A stretch of DNA of 47,162 nt from UBA1715 sp964346725. Lineage in GTDB: Bacteria; Bacteroidota; Bacteroidia; Bacteroidales; UBA1715. The notes beneath the pieces are model-generated. The model was not told the DNA's origin, did no database searches, and was given only the letters and a program-made list of their open reading frames with translations. Location: positions 1 to 47,162 of the forward strand of contig CAYFVM010000013.1 in assembly GCA_964346725.1 (NCBI GenBank), read 5' to 3'. Of the stretch, positions 36,414 through 45,662 are shown piece after piece; within the stretch, counting starts at the first letter, position 1; the number at the start of each line of letters is the position of its first letter. A program made the position numbers and the translations under genes.

Positions 36414-36477
36414 AAACTGTATTTTTTAATTAATTTCTCTATCTGCAATATTACCGATTTTTTTAGAGAATGAGAAA

Positions 36478-37272
36478 TCAACAAGAGAGGAAATCATAGT
36501 TTCTTATTTCCAAATCGTAGTCTGCGATTGTCTTTTGCAACTGTTTTGGTCCAAACGATGCCGTCAGCTGACAAACCTCGACACCTTTATCGTTCACAAT
36601 ACTTGCAGTCAATACATCATCGATTGCTGTATGGTATGTTTGGCACGTAAGCACATCACCCAAGAAAGACTCCTGTTTGAATTTGACTATCGCCGAAGTA
36701 CAATCTTTCTGAGCAAAGTATTCCGGTAATGAATTTGCGAAAGAATTTACATACGTTCTATTATTGATATGACGATTAAAATCAACATCGCTCACATTTG
36801 TTCTGTGAGTTGACAGATCAGGCTCGCCCACTGGTTTTTCAATACGATGCTTATGTGTCGGATTAACACACTCCGCAATTGGAGTAATAGTATTCACGAG
36901 TGACTGAATTGGCAACGGATGACGTGAGGTTGCATCAAGAATAGCCCAAGTACTATCGCCTTGCGCAAAAACAATTCCACGATATTTCAATCGAAATTCC
37001 ATATACAATCTCAAACTGGAAATTTCGGACGCCCACACTTCTACCTGAAATTTTTCAGACCAAAACGGAAGCGGTCCGACTATTGATATTTGATATTCTG
37101 AAATTACCCAAATGAGATTTTTCTTGATTATATCAAACGCAGCCAAATTCTTTGTTGTCAAAAAAGAAGCAACGCAATCTTCAAAATACATTGCTATAGA
37201 AGTGGGTTTTATACGATAATCGGACATCATCTCCGAATTAACCAATGTATATTCCCGTGTAAAAAAATCCAT
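36478..37272 (-). CDS. Acyl-ACP thioesterase
   Basis: A 264-residue protein of the plant-type FatA/FatB acyl-ACP thioesterase family, with two hotdog domains. The catalytic asparagine and histidine lie in DVDFNRHINN (N166 and H168). It releases free fatty acids from acyl carrier protein. Bacteroidales and some clostridia carry such genes, which help set the fatty-acid pool. It lies between the DUF2130 gene and the alcohol dehydrogenase on the minus strand. Chain-length preference cannot be told from the sequence. Confidence 0.92.
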   Translation of the reverse strand: MDFFTREYTLVNSEMMSDYRIKPTSIAMYFEDCVASFLTTKNLAAFDIIKKNLIWVISEYQISIVGPLPFWSEKFQVEVWASEISSLRLYMEFRLKYRGIVFAQGDSTWAILDATSRHPLPIQSLVNTITPIAECVNPTHKHRIEKPVGEPDLSTHRTNVSDVDFNRHINNRTYVNSFANSLPEYFAQKDCTSAIVKFKQESFLGDVLTCQTYHTAIDDVLTASIVNDKGVEVCQLTASFGPKQLQKTIADYDLEIRNYDFLSC

Positions 37273-37359
37273 TACAATATTTTTTTCTTAAAATTACAAT
37301 TTTCGCAAAAACGAAAACAAAAAAAATACCAAAATGACACTATTTCAGACGTAGTGAGC

Positions 37360-38697
37360 TCACTCTTTCATATCGAATCCAGGCTCATTGTTTTTTGCAT
37401 CGTCAAACTTCGCTTTCATTGTCGGATTTTTGTAGGTCAACTTACGGATAGTAAGTTCTTCGGCTTTCTTGTTTGCAAGTCGCAAATTATCATCCGAACC
37501 AAGTAGGTTTTGCTTTATCTTTTGCAAATGCTCAATTGATTTATCAATTTCCTCAATTGCAGCGGTGAATTTTTTGTTTGCCAACACATAATTGCGAGAA
37601 AAACTATCACGAAAATCATTGAGTTGCGCCTCAAAATTGGTCACATCAACATTTTGTTTTTGCAATTCCACCAATTGTTTTTGATATTCCAAAGAATTCT
37701 TTGCCGCCTGCGTAAGTAGGGCAATTATGGTGACGAAAAACTGCGGTCTCACAATGTACATTTTCGGATATTTGTACGACACATCTACAATACCATTATT
37801 ATAGAATTCATTTTCCGGCTCAAGCATTGTTACCAACACCGCATACTCACATTTTTTCTTTGTTCTGTCGGCATCGAGTTTTGCAAGAAAATCTTCGTTT
37901 TTGTGTTTTGTAGCTGTTTCATCGGCCTCGTTTTTCATTTCAAACATAATGGAAATGTATTCCACTCCATCGGCATAATCACGGAAAACGAAATCGCCCT
38001 TTGTGCCTTCTACCACATCGTTATCCTTATCAAAATAAGCATTCGGATATGAAATCATTCGTGTTTTATTGAACTCATTGTTGCAATGCTGCTCCAACGA
38101 TTCGCCAATCATTTTGGTAGAAAGACGAAGTTTAAAATCTTTATATCGTTCAATAATTTGATCTTTGTCCTTCAACTGTTGCTCATAATTTTCCTTTAAC
38201 GAAACAATTTTATAGTTTCCGTCAGCTTTGGCTTGTTCCACTTGGCCTTTCAGCGTTTGAATTTCAAGTTTCGTGTTCGACAATTCTTGTTGCGCCTTTG
38301 CCTGTTCTTGCAAAATTGCATTATTTTTTTGTGCTTCGTTTTGAGCAATAAGTCCTTTTAAACGTGCTATTTCATTCTCCTTTTGAGAAAGCGCAATTTG
38401 CGCCTTTTGTTGTTCTGACTGTGAGAGCATAGACAAACGTTCACGTAAGGAAGCAATTTCAGCATCCTTATTTTGCGTTGCAGATTGCTCCTTAAGCAAT
38501 TGCGATTTGCTTTCTTCTCTCACTTTTGCGATAGCAACTTCATTTTCTGCCTTAATTTTTTCTTGCATCAATTGTAAGCGATTATGCAACTCTTCAGAAA
38601 ATTGAGTATCGCGTACTTGTTTTACAATGGAAGCATACATTCCTTCATCAAGTTGGAATACAACTCCACAATTGGGGCATTTTACGTTATTGTCCAT
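37360..38697 (-). CDS. DUF2130 protein with nuclease-like motif
   Basis: A 445-residue protein of the DUF2130 family. The N-terminal CPNCG (C7, C10) is followed by a long coiled coil (about 25-200), then the conserved domain (about 195-400). That domain carries GDFVFRD (D235) and, 18 residues later, E253-M-K255 (FEMKNE), together with an upstream Glu in GESLEQH: this is the order of a PD-(D/E)xK nuclease site. The function is not established to my knowledge. A second CxxC to complete a zinc site is absent. The 12-bp palindrome AGTGAGCTCACT at 37353-37364 spans its stop codon. It has its own -7 box. Confidence 0.85.
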   Translation of the reverse strand: MDNNVKCPNCGVVFQLDEGMYASIVKQVRDTQFSEELHNRLQLMQEKIKAENEVAIAKVREESKSQLLKEQSATQNKDAEIASLRERLSMLSQSEQQKAQIALSQKENEIARLKGLIAQNEAQKNNAILQEQAKAQQELSNTKLEIQTLKGQVEQAKADGNYKIVSLKENYEQQLKDKDQIIERYKDFKLRLSTKMIGESLEQHCNNEFNKTRMISYPNAYFDKDNDVVEGTKGDFVFRDYADGVEYISIMFEMKNEADETATKHKNEDFLAKLDADRTKKKCEYAVLVTMLEPENEFYNNGIVDVSYKYPKMYIVRPQFFVTIIALLTQAAKNSLEYQKQLVELQKQNVDVTNFEAQLNDFRDSFSRNYVLANKKFTAAIEEIDKSIEHLQKIKQNLLGSDDNLRLANKKAEELTIRKLTYKNPTMKAKFDDAKNNEPGFDMKE

Positions 38698-38716
38698 ACT
38701 GAATATTTATATTTTT

Positions 38717-38724
38717 CAAAAGTA
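38717..38724 (-). promoter_or_regulatory. -7 box for the DUF2130 gene
   Basis: The minus strand reads TACTTTTG, 19 nt upstream of the start codon at 38697. Confidence 0.5.
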
Positions 38725-38829
38725 GTTTTTTGGTATGCCCAATTGAAGCACACACAAAAATTTTATGCAACAATTCTTAGGCTAAAATACAAAGAATTTA
38801 TGAGAAAAAACGCTTCTTTAGCACTATGC

Positions 38830-38900
38830 TTTTGTAACTATTTATAAACATCACATGGTTAACACCGATTTACTTGTATCTTTGTGTGTTAGTTACAAAA
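38830..38900. promoter_or_regulatory. 11-bp perfect inverted repeat flanking the fkbM promoter
   Basis: ttttgtaacta (38830-38840) and tagttacaaaa (38890-38900) are perfectly complementary, with a 49-nt spacer that contains the -7 box TATCTTTG (38877-38884). The right arm lies in the expected leader, 10 nt before the ATG. The layout suggests a paired operator or a promoter-spanning element. No regulator gene is adjacent. Confidence 0.5.
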
Positions 38901-38909
38901 CTTTGGAAC

Positions 38910-39647
38910 ATGAATACAATTAAATTATTACTATATCGATTGTTAGGATTGGAAAAATACCTACGAATTGTGAGTCGCATATACATTTTTCTCATGAACA
39001 ACAATTTCGGCAAAAAGAAATATCCCGAAATTCATTACCTCAAAACGATTGTAAAACCCGGATTTCATTGTGTTGACATTGGTGCAAATTTGGGCTATTT
39101 CTCGTACTTTCTAAGCAAATCTGCCGGAGCAAACGGAAAAGTTTTTGCCGTAGAACCAATTCCTCTCTTCGGAGAAATTTGGAAACGAAATGTAGCACGC
39201 ACCGGAATCAACAATTGCCAACTATTACCATACGCACTTGGTGCAGAAGAAAAAACGGTAGAAATGGGAATGCCCACGGTCGATGGTGCCATTCACCACG
39301 GAATGACTAAAGTTATTGACAACAAACAACAAGATTCGTTCGAAAAAACCTTTGAAGTTTCAATGAAAGTTCCCGATGAATTATTTTCATCGTTGGAGAA
39401 AATTGACTTCCTAAAAATTGACATTGAAGGATATGAACAATACGCATTGGCTCACATGAAGGCGATTATAGAGAAACATCACCCACTTATTCAAGCCGAA
39501 TTAGGAGGTGATGAAAATCGTAGAATATGCTGCGACATATTGTTTTCATTAGGATACACGCCAAAAATCCTTAAAGGCGACACCTTAGTTTCTATACAAA
39601 CTTCTGACGTAAACAACTACAAACAAGACCTTTATTTCAGTGCGTAA
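38910..39647 (+). CDS. FkbM-family methyltransferase
   Basis: A 245-residue SAM-dependent methyltransferase of the FkbM family. The ATG at 38910 is preferred to an in-frame TTG at 38874, which overlaps the promoter box. SAM motif I is VDIGANLGYFSY, motif II is VFAVEPIP, and the family block FLKIDIEGYEQYAL is present. FkbM enzymes methylate hydroxyl or carboxyl groups on polyketides, glycans or small molecules. No biosynthetic cluster surrounds it, so the substrate is open. It is a single-gene unit with an inverted repeat around its promoter. Confidence 0.9.
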   Translation: MNTIKLLLYRLLGLEKYLRIVSRIYIFLMNNNFGKKKYPEIHYLKTIVKPGFHCVDIGANLGYFSYFLSKSAGANGKVFAVEPIPLFGEIWKRNVARTGINNCQLLPYALGAEEKTVEMGMPTVDGAIHHGMTKVIDNKQQDSFEKTFEVSMKVPDELFSSLEKIDFLKIDIEGYEQYALAHMKAIIEKHHPLIQAELGGDENRRICCDILFSLGYTPKILKGDTLVSIQTSDVNNYKQDLYFSA

Positions 39648-39730
39648 AGACCACTCTGTATCAATAAAAATCGTTCATAACTATTTGAAATATTGAAGGA
39701 ATAAATCTGCTCAAAAAAAGCAAATCATTA

Positions 39731-39738
39731 TATATTTG
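39731..39738 (+). promoter_or_regulatory. -7 box for purL
   Basis: TATATTTG lies 27 nt upstream of the purL ATG at 39766. An in-frame TTG at 39736 overlaps it and is therefore not a credible start. Confidence 0.55.
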
Positions 39739-39765
39739 CCGAGTGAATTATTCAATATTGAGAAC

Positions 39766-42700
39766 ATGATATATTTCTTTGAAGACAAACAGCATAAAAT
39801 CCTCGCTGTCCAATCCGAATCTACTTTTGATACAAAAACAACAGAAAAATTGTCATGGCTTTTTGGCAATGCAAATTGTATAAATAGCCAGACCATTAAC
39901 GGGAATTTTATAGGTCCACGTCGTGAAATGATTACTCCTTGGAGTACCAATGCTGTTGAAATAACCCAAAATATGGGTATCGTTGGCATTAAACGTATTG
40001 AGGAATATTTTCCACAAACTCCTGAAAGCACGTTCGACCCTATGTTGCAACGAAAATATGAAAATCTCGACCAAGAAATATTTACGGTACATCGTGCACC
40101 TGAACCTATCATTTATATTGACAATATGCGTGAATATAGTGAGAAAGAAGGTTTGGCATTGAACGATAACGAAATTGCATATTTGGAAAGTCTTTCTCAG
40201 AAATTAGGAAGAAAATTATCCGATAGCGAAGTTTTCGGTTTTTCACAAGTAAACTCAGAACACTGTCGCCACAAAATCTTCAACGGCTCTTTTATTATTG
40301 ACGGAAAAGAAAAACCATCTTCATTATTTAAACTCATCAAAAAAACAACATCGGACAACCCGAATCGTGTAATTTCAGCATACAAAGACAATTGTGCTTT
40401 TGTACAAGGTCCCGTTATTGAACAATTTGCACCTGAAACACAAGACAAACCGGATTATTTCGCTGTTAAGAATTTTGAATCAGTTATTTCTCTAAAAGCA
40501 GAAACACACAATTTCCCAACAACTGTTGAACCATTCAATGGTGCAGCAACGGGAACTGGCGGAGAAATTCGTGATAGAATTGCCGGTGGTAAAGCATCAT
40601 TCCCTATTGCCGGAACAGCAGTTTACATGACATCGTACACTCGCCTTGATGCTGCAGACAGAGTGTGGGAACACGCTACGCAACCTCGCCCTTGGTTATA
40701 TCAAACACCAAAGGACATTCTTATCAAGGCTTCAAACGGAGCCAGCGATTTTGGAAACAAATTCGGACAACCACTTATCTGCGGTAGTGTACTTTCGTTT
40801 GAACATTTTGAAAACAAAAAGAAATACGGCTACGACAAAGTAATTATGATGGCGGGCGGTGTTGGATACGCTAAGAAAATTGACAGTTTAAAAGACGATC
40901 CACAAGTGGGCGACAAAGTTGTGTTGCTTGGTGGTGACAACTACCGCATTGGTATGGGAGGTGGAGCTGTTTCATCGGTTGCTACGGGCGAATACACTAA
41001 CTCTATAGAACTTAACGCAATTCAGAGAAGTAACCCTGAAATGCAAAAACGTGCCTATAATGCCATCCGCGCTTTGGGCGAAATGGACGTTAACCCCGTA
41101 GTTTCTATTCACGACCATGGTGCAGGTGGACACCTTAACTGTTTGTCTGAATTAATTGAAACTACCGGTGGAACAATTCATATTGATAAACTTCCTATTG
41201 GCGACCCTACTCTTTCTCACAAAGAAATTGTTGGTAACGAATCTCAAGAACGTATGGGACTTGTATTGAAAGACAAAGACATCAACCTTCTTTCAAAAAT
41301 AGCAAGCCGCGAACGCACTCCAATGTATGTAATTGGTGAAGCGACAGGCACAAAACAGTTCACATTTGTAGACGACAAAACAGGCGAAAAACCTATCGAC
41401 TTGCAAATGGACGATATGTTTGGCAACCCGCCAAAAACTATCATGTACGACACTACCGTTGATGAAAGGTACAAACCATTGAATCTTGACGAAGCAAAAA
41501 TTCATACCTACATCAACCAAGTTCTTCAATTGGAATCGGTTGCGTGTAAAGATTTTTTGACAAACAAAGTTGACCGTTCGGTAACAGGTAAAATTGCAAC
41601 GCAACAATGTTGTGGCGAAATTCAATTGCCATTGAACGATTGTGGTGTTGTAGCACTTGACTACCAAGGCAAACGAGGTATTGCAACGTCTATCGGTCAC
41701 GCTCCTGCCGTTGGCTTGATTTCTCCTGAAAACGGTTCTATCATGTCTATTGCCGAAGCTTTGACAAACATAGTGCTTACTCCTATTGAAGAAGGATTGC
41801 AAGGAATTTCATTAAGTGCAAACTGGATGTGGCCTTGTAAGAATGCTGGTGAAGATGCTCGTTTGTATCGCGCAGTAGAAGCTGCCAGCGATTTTGCACA
41901 AGCATTACGCATAAACATTCCTACCGGAAAAGACTCTTTGTCTATGACACAGAAGTACAAAAACGGTGATAGCGTATACTCTCCCGGCACGGTGATTATC
42001 TCTACCGTTGGCGAAGTACAAGATATCCGCAAAACGGTGACTCCGGTTGTAAAACCAGTAGAAGACGCTGTTTTAGTGTATGTTGACTTTGGTAAATCGG
42101 GACAAAAACTTGGCGGTTCTGCTTTGGCTCAAATCGTAAACGGACTTGGCAAAGAAACTCCTACCGTAACAGACTCTGCTTATTTCGAAAAAGCATTCAA
42201 CGCTGTTCAAAAACTTGTAGCTGACGGCAAAGTATATGCCGGTCACGACGTTTCTGCCGGAGGTTTGCTTACTTGTTTGTTGGAAATGAATTTTCCGAAC
42301 ACAAAGGGCGGAATGAAAATTGACCTTAGCAACTTCAGCAACAAAAACGATATTGAAGTATTATTCAACGAAAATCCTGCTCTTGTTCTTCAAGTTTCAA
42401 AGAAAACTGCAGAAGAACTTGCGGCAACAGGAATCTCATGCTTCACATTAGGAACATGCAATGCCAACAGCGATAAACTTGAAATTTTAGGTACAAATTC
42501 ATACGAATTTGACATCAAAGATTTGCGTAACACATGGTTCAAAACCTCATACATTCTTGACTGCGAACAAAGTGGCACAGCTAAAGCAAAAGAACGTTTT
42601 GAATCATTTGCAAACACTCCATTACAATTCAAATTCCCAGAAGATTTCAATGGAAAAATGGAAACCTACGGACTCAAAATGCACCGCAACGAAAAGACCG

Positions 42701-43455
42701 GCATTCACGCCGCTATCATTCGTGAAAAAGGTGTTAATGGTGACCGTGAAATGGCATGGTGCTTACACGCAGCCGGATTTGATGTAAAAGACGTTCACAT
42801 GACAGACCTTATCAGCGGACGTGAAGATTTGTCTGATATCAACTTGATTGTATTTGTCGGCGGTTTCTCTAACTCCGATGTACTTGGTTCTGCAAAAGGT
42901 TGGGCCGGAGCTTTCTTGTTCAACGAAAAAGCAAAAGCATCGCTTGACAACTTTTTTGCTCGTAAAGACACCATGAGTCTTGGCGTTTGCAACGGATGTC
43001 AGCTTATGATTGAATTAGGCCTTATCAATCAAAACCATGCGGAAAAACCACACATGGAACACAATGATTCTCACAAATTTGAATCTGGTTTCATTGGCGT
43101 AAATATTCATGAGAGCCCAAGCATTATGCTCAAATCTATTGAACGTAGCGCGCTTGGTATTTGGATTGCACACGGCGAAGGTAAATTCAAATTCCCTTAC
43201 GACAAATCTCAGTACAACATTGCAATGACCTATAGTTATGGTTCATATCCTGCAAATCCTAACGGTTCTGATTGGAACGTTTCCGGTATCACTTCTGACG
43301 ATGGTCGCCATTTAGCAATGATGCCTCACTTAGAAAGATCACTCTATCCTTGGAACTGGGCATACTACCCAGAAGAACGCAGGAATTCTGATGTTGTATC
43401 TCCTTGGATTGAAGCCTTTGTAAATGCACGCGTTTGGATTAAAAACCATAAGTAA
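39766..43455 (+). CDS. purL: Phosphoribosylformylglycinamidine synthase
   Basis: The long single-chain form (1229 residues) of the fourth step of purine synthesis, which turns FGAR, glutamine and ATP into FGAM. The order is an N-terminal PurS-like part, a linker with the SQVNSEHCRH block, two AIRS-like synthase halves (ETHNFPTTVEPFNGAATGTGGEIRD; NIPTGKDSLSM), and a C-terminal class I glutaminase. The glutaminase nucleophile is C1075 in GVCNGC, and the H1136/E1138 pair is in AHGEGKF. I chose the ATG at 39766 (MIYFFEDK). ybjQ follows after 6 nt. Confidence 0.97.
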   Translation: MIYFFEDKQHKILAVQSESTFDTKTTEKLSWLFGNANCINSQTINGNFIGPRREMITPWSTNAVEITQNMGIVGIKRIEEYFPQTPESTFDPMLQRKYENLDQEIFTVHRAPEPIIYIDNMREYSEKEGLALNDNEIAYLESLSQKLGRKLSDSEVFGFSQVNSEHCRHKIFNGSFIIDGKEKPSSLFKLIKKTTSDNPNRVISAYKDNCAFVQGPVIEQFAPETQDKPDYFAVKNFESVISLKAETHNFPTTVEPFNGAATGTGGEIRDRIAGGKASFPIAGTAVYMTSYTRLDAADRVWEHATQPRPWLYQTPKDILIKASNGASDFGNKFGQPLICGSVLSFEHFENKKKYGYDKVIMMAGGVGYAKKIDSLKDDPQVGDKVVLLGGDNYRIGMGGGAVSSVATGEYTNSIELNAIQRSNPEMQKRAYNAIRALGEMDVNPVVSIHDHGAGGHLNCLSELIETTGGTIHIDKLPIGDPTLSHKEIVGNESQERMGLVLKDKDINLLSKIASRERTPMYVIGEATGTKQFTFVDDKTGEKPIDLQMDDMFGNPPKTIMYDTTVDERYKPLNLDEAKIHTYINQVLQLESVACKDFLTNKVDRSVTGKIATQQCCGEIQLPLNDCGVVALDYQGKRGIATSIGHAPAVGLISPENGSIMSIAEALTNIVLTPIEEGLQGISLSANWMWPCKNAGEDARLYRAVEAASDFAQALRINIPTGKDSLSMTQKYKNGDSVYSPGTVIISTVGEVQDIRKTVTPVVKPVEDAVLVYVDFGKSGQKLGGSALAQIVNGLGKETPTVTDSAYFEKAFNAVQKLVADGKVYAGHDVSAGGLLTCLLEMNFPNTKGGMKIDLSNFSNKNDIEVLFNENPALVLQVSKKTAEELAATGISCFTLGTCNANSDKLEILGTNSYEFDIKDLRNTWFKTSYILDCEQSGTAKAKERFESFANTPLQFKFPEDFNGKMETYGLKMHRNEKTGIHAAIIREKGVNGDREMAWCLHAAGFDVKDVHMTDLISGREDLSDINLIVFVGGFSNSDVLGSAKGWAGAFLFNEKAKASLDNFFARKDTMSLGVCNGCQLMIELGLINQNHAEKPHMEHNDSHKFESGFIGVNIHESPSIMLKSIERSALGIWIAHGEGKFKFPYDKSQYNIAMTYSYGSYPANPNGSDWNVSGITSDDGRHLAMMPHLERSLYPWNWAYYPEERRNSDVVSPWIEAFVNARVWIKNHK

Positions 43456-43461
43456 TAGACC

Positions 43462-43776
43462 ATGATATACGTTAATACCGACTATATTACAGGCAAAGAA
43501 ATTGTAGAGACTATCGGACTCGTGCGAGGTAGCACAGTCCGCTCTCGCAATTTTGCAAATGACATTGTAGCATCACTTAAAAACTTGGTTGGCGGTGAAA
43601 TTTCGGAATACACGAAATTGCTTGCCGAAGCTCGCGAAGAAGCACTTCAACGTATGATTGAAGATGCCGAGCAACAACAAGCCGATGCCATAATCAATAT
43701 CCGTTTCCAGACTTCGAATGTTGGTCAAGGCATGGCGGAAATTTTAGCCTACGGAACAGCGGTAAAACTACGATAA
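43462..43776 (+). CDS. YbjQ-family (UPF0145) protein
   Basis: A 104-residue protein of the YbjQ/UPF0145 family. The block GLVRGSTVRSRNFANDIVASLKNLVGGEISEYTKLLAEAREEA is diagnostic, and ADAIINIRF follows. Family members form oligomeric rings; a heavy-metal-binding role has been proposed and is not proven. It follows purL by 6 nt and is followed after 1 nt by a small membrane protein gene, so it is probably the second gene of the purL operon. Confidence 0.9.
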   Translation: MIYVNTDYITGKEIVETIGLVRGSTVRSRNFANDIVASLKNLVGGEISEYTKLLAEAREEALQRMIEDAEQQQADAIINIRFQTSNVGQGMAEILAYGTAVKLR

Positions 43777-43777
43777 C

Positions 43778-43915
43778 ATGGCAACAAATTGGCTAACTAT
43801 TTATGCGGTAGTAGAAGGTATAGCCATTTTGGCTGTTTTAGTCGGCTTGATTTTCTTGATACGAAAACGTATAGACGACAAGAGAAAAGAAAAATTTGAA
43901 CGTCGTGACAATTAA
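43778..43915 (+). CDS. Small single-pass membrane protein (45 aa)
   Basis: A 45-residue frame from ATG at 43778 to TAA at 43915. It starts MATNWLTIYAVVEGIAILAV; residues 9-29 are one hydrophobic segment (VVEGIAILAVLVGLIFLI-like), then a strongly charged tail rich in Lys, Arg and Asp (RKRIDDKRKEKFERRDN). It starts 1 nt after the ybjQ stop and ends 6 nt before yqaA, so it fills the gap of a tight operon. The positively charged cytoplasmic tail predicts N-out orientation. No homologue is recognised; it might partner YbjQ or YqaA. Confidence 0.65.
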   Translation: MATNWLTIYAVVEGIAILAVLVGLIFLIRKRIDDKRKEKFERRDN

Positions 43916-43921
43916 TCCTAT

Positions 43922-44383
43922 ATGGAATCACTAGCCGATTGGGGATATATCGGGCTGTTTATCGGCTCATTTCTCGCCTCCACGGTTATTCCTTTTAGCG
44001 CATCAGCCCTCTTTATAGCAGTATTACTTGCCGGTGGCGATTTCGTGACTTGTCTTCTCTGTGCCACTATTGGCAACTGGCTTGGCGGTTTAACCTCATA
44101 CTTTATTGGATGGCTAGGTAATATTGAACACATTAAAAAATGGTTCAAAACTGACGTCTCCAAATTACAAGCACAATTACCCAAAATAGAACGATGGGGT
44201 TCACTCCTCGCCTTTTTTACTTGGCTCCCAATTGTGGGCGACGTGTTTGCAATTGCACTCGGATTCTATCGAATCAATTGGATGCGATGCGCCGTATTTA
44301 TGCTCATAGGTCGTTCCCTCAGATTTATCGTTTGGGGTTGGATAATTAGCTCAACAACGCTTGCGCCAACAGTTCTAAACTAG
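43922..44383 (+). CDS. YqaA-family (DedA/VTT-like) membrane protein
   Basis: A 153-residue integral membrane protein with four or so hydrophobic segments. The family blocks are FIGSFLASTVIPFSASALF, GNWLGGLTSYFIG with the following LG-E-KKWF segment, and FTWLPIVGDVFAIALGFYRI. YqaA belongs to the DedA/VTT-like group, which is linked to membrane homeostasis; some DedA members move undecaprenyl phosphate. It is the last gene of the ybjQ unit, and its 3' end overlaps the convergent flavodiiron gene by 38 bp. Confidence 0.88.
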   Translation: MESLADWGYIGLFIGSFLASTVIPFSASALFIAVLLAGGDFVTCLLCATIGNWLGGLTSYFIGWLGNIEHIKKWFKTDVSKLQAQLPKIERWGSLLAFFTWLPIVGDVFAIALGFYRINWMRCAVFMLIGRSLRFIVWGWIISSTTLAPTVLN

Positions 44384-45512
44384 CATTATCATCTTCTTTC
44401 ATTCGTGATTTGATAGTAACCATTGGTTCTACTATCTCTATGCATTTCATTGTTTCCAACATCGACTTCATAACTCTTCCGGCCGATGGTGCCCACGAAC
44501 CATTTTCTATAATACCTACCGTACGATTTTGGTATGTCTTGAGTTGTAAACGATGAAGAAAATCATACATAGGTGAAAATACGTCTGCATCGTATGAAGA
44601 AGATGCTAGAAGCATTTTAGGCATCTGAAATGCGCGAGCTACGGCTTCGGAATAATCTGTTCGGCACAAATCCACTACCGGTACATTTTTCACTCCTTTC
44701 TGACATAACATTTCAGCCATTTTCTCTGCTACAGCTTTTGTTCCACCATGAATAGACGCGTATGCAATAAAAATACCTTCAGTGTCTGGTTTGTATGCGC
44801 TCCACAAAGAGTAAAGACGGATATTTTCTTGCATCCGTTGGCCCTGCAAAAGAGGACCATGGAGCGGACAAATAGTTTTTATATCCAAGGTGGCAGCCTT
44901 TTCCAATAATTTAGAAACAGGCGAACCATATTTTCCACAAATGTTGCAATAATACCGACGTGCCTCATCTACCCAATTGCCGATGGCGTTCATTACGCCA
45001 AACGTACCAAATGCGTCGGCTGAGAACAAAGTCTTGGTTAATGCGTCGTATGAAACAATTACTTCTGGCCAATGCACCATTGGGGCTGTAAAAAACTGTA
45101 AGGAATGTTTCCCCAACGAAAGTACATCACATTCTTTTACCGCCATTGTTTTTCCTTCAAACTGCGTTGTAGCAAAAAACTGAGGTAACATTTGTACCGC
45201 TTTTGCACTGGCTACAATGGTAAGAGATGGATATTTCTGTACAATCTTTGCAATGCAACCACTATGATCGGGTTCCATGTGCTGTATTACCAAATAATCC
45301 GGCGTTTTTCCTGCTAATGCTTTTTCAACATTTTCTAGCCACTCTTGACATTTGCGAACATCAACCGTATCAATTATCGCAATTTTTTCATCAGTTATAA
45401 TATATGAATTGTAGCACATTCCTTGCGGAACAGAATATTGATTTTCGAATAAATCTATTTCATTATCATCAACGCCAACATAGGCAATGTCTGTACCTTT
45501 TAAAATTTCCAT
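44346..45512 (-). CDS. Flavodiiron protein (FprA-type A flavoprotein)
   Basis: A 388-residue protein with an N-terminal metallo-beta-lactamase-like diiron domain (about 1-245) and a C-terminal flavodoxin domain (about 247-388). Diiron ligands are H78, E80, D82, H83 (HMEPDH), H147, D166 and H218. The FMN-phosphate loop is YASIHGGT (about 251-258). Flavodiiron proteins reduce oxygen to water or nitric oxide to nitrous oxide and protect anaerobes. No rubredoxin domain is fused, so an outside electron donor is needed. It is divergent from the PLD-like gene and overlaps yqaA. Confidence 0.95.
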   Translation of the reverse strand: MEILKGTDIAYVGVDDNEIDLFENQYSVPQGMCYNSYIITDEKIAIIDTVDVRKCQEWLENVEKALAGKTPDYLVIQHMEPDHSGCIAKIVQKYPSLTIVASAKAVQMLPQFFATTQFEGKTMAVKECDVLSLGKHSLQFFTAPMVHWPEVIVSYDALTKTLFSADAFGTFGVMNAIGNWVDEARRYYCNICGKYGSPVSKLLEKAATLDIKTICPLHGPLLQGQRMQENIRLYSLWSAYKPDTEGIFIAYASIHGGTKAVAEKMAEMLCQKGVKNVPVVDLCRTDYSEAVARAFQMPKMLLASSSYDADVFSPMYDFLHRLQLKTYQNRTVGIIENGSWAPSAGRVMKSMLETMKCIEIVEPMVTIKSRMKEDDNASLELLAQALLS

Positions 45513-45530
45513 GTCACTCTTTGTTTTTCA

Positions 45531-45538
45531 CAAAAGTA
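45531..45538 (-). promoter_or_regulatory. -7 box for the flavodiiron gene
   Basis: The minus strand reads TACTTTTG, 18 nt upstream of the start codon at 45512. Confidence 0.5.
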
Positions 45539-45622
45539 ACAATTTTTCTATGGTCATGCACGGATAGTCGGATTTTTAGGAACGAATGAGTATGACTTTT
45601 TAGAAATTTAAAATAAAACAAG

Positions 45623-45630
45623 TACCTTTG
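45623..45630 (+). promoter_or_regulatory. -7 box for the PLD-like gene
   Basis: TACCTTTG ends 32 nt upstream of the ATG at 45663. Confidence 0.5.
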
Positions 45631-45662
45631 AGAAACGTAGTTTTAAAATCGGTATACTAACC

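Noticed and set aside
36435..36470. 7-bp inverted repeat (ttctcta / tagagaa) between thioesterase and alcohol dehydrogenase
   Set aside because: Its stem is short with a 22-nt loop and AT-rich surroundings; chance is likely, and the two genes may be co-transcribed.
41293..41802. A 169-codon open frame antisense to purL
   Set aside because: It is rich in Cys, Phe and Arg as expected of a shadow frame, and purL is unbroken and conserved here.
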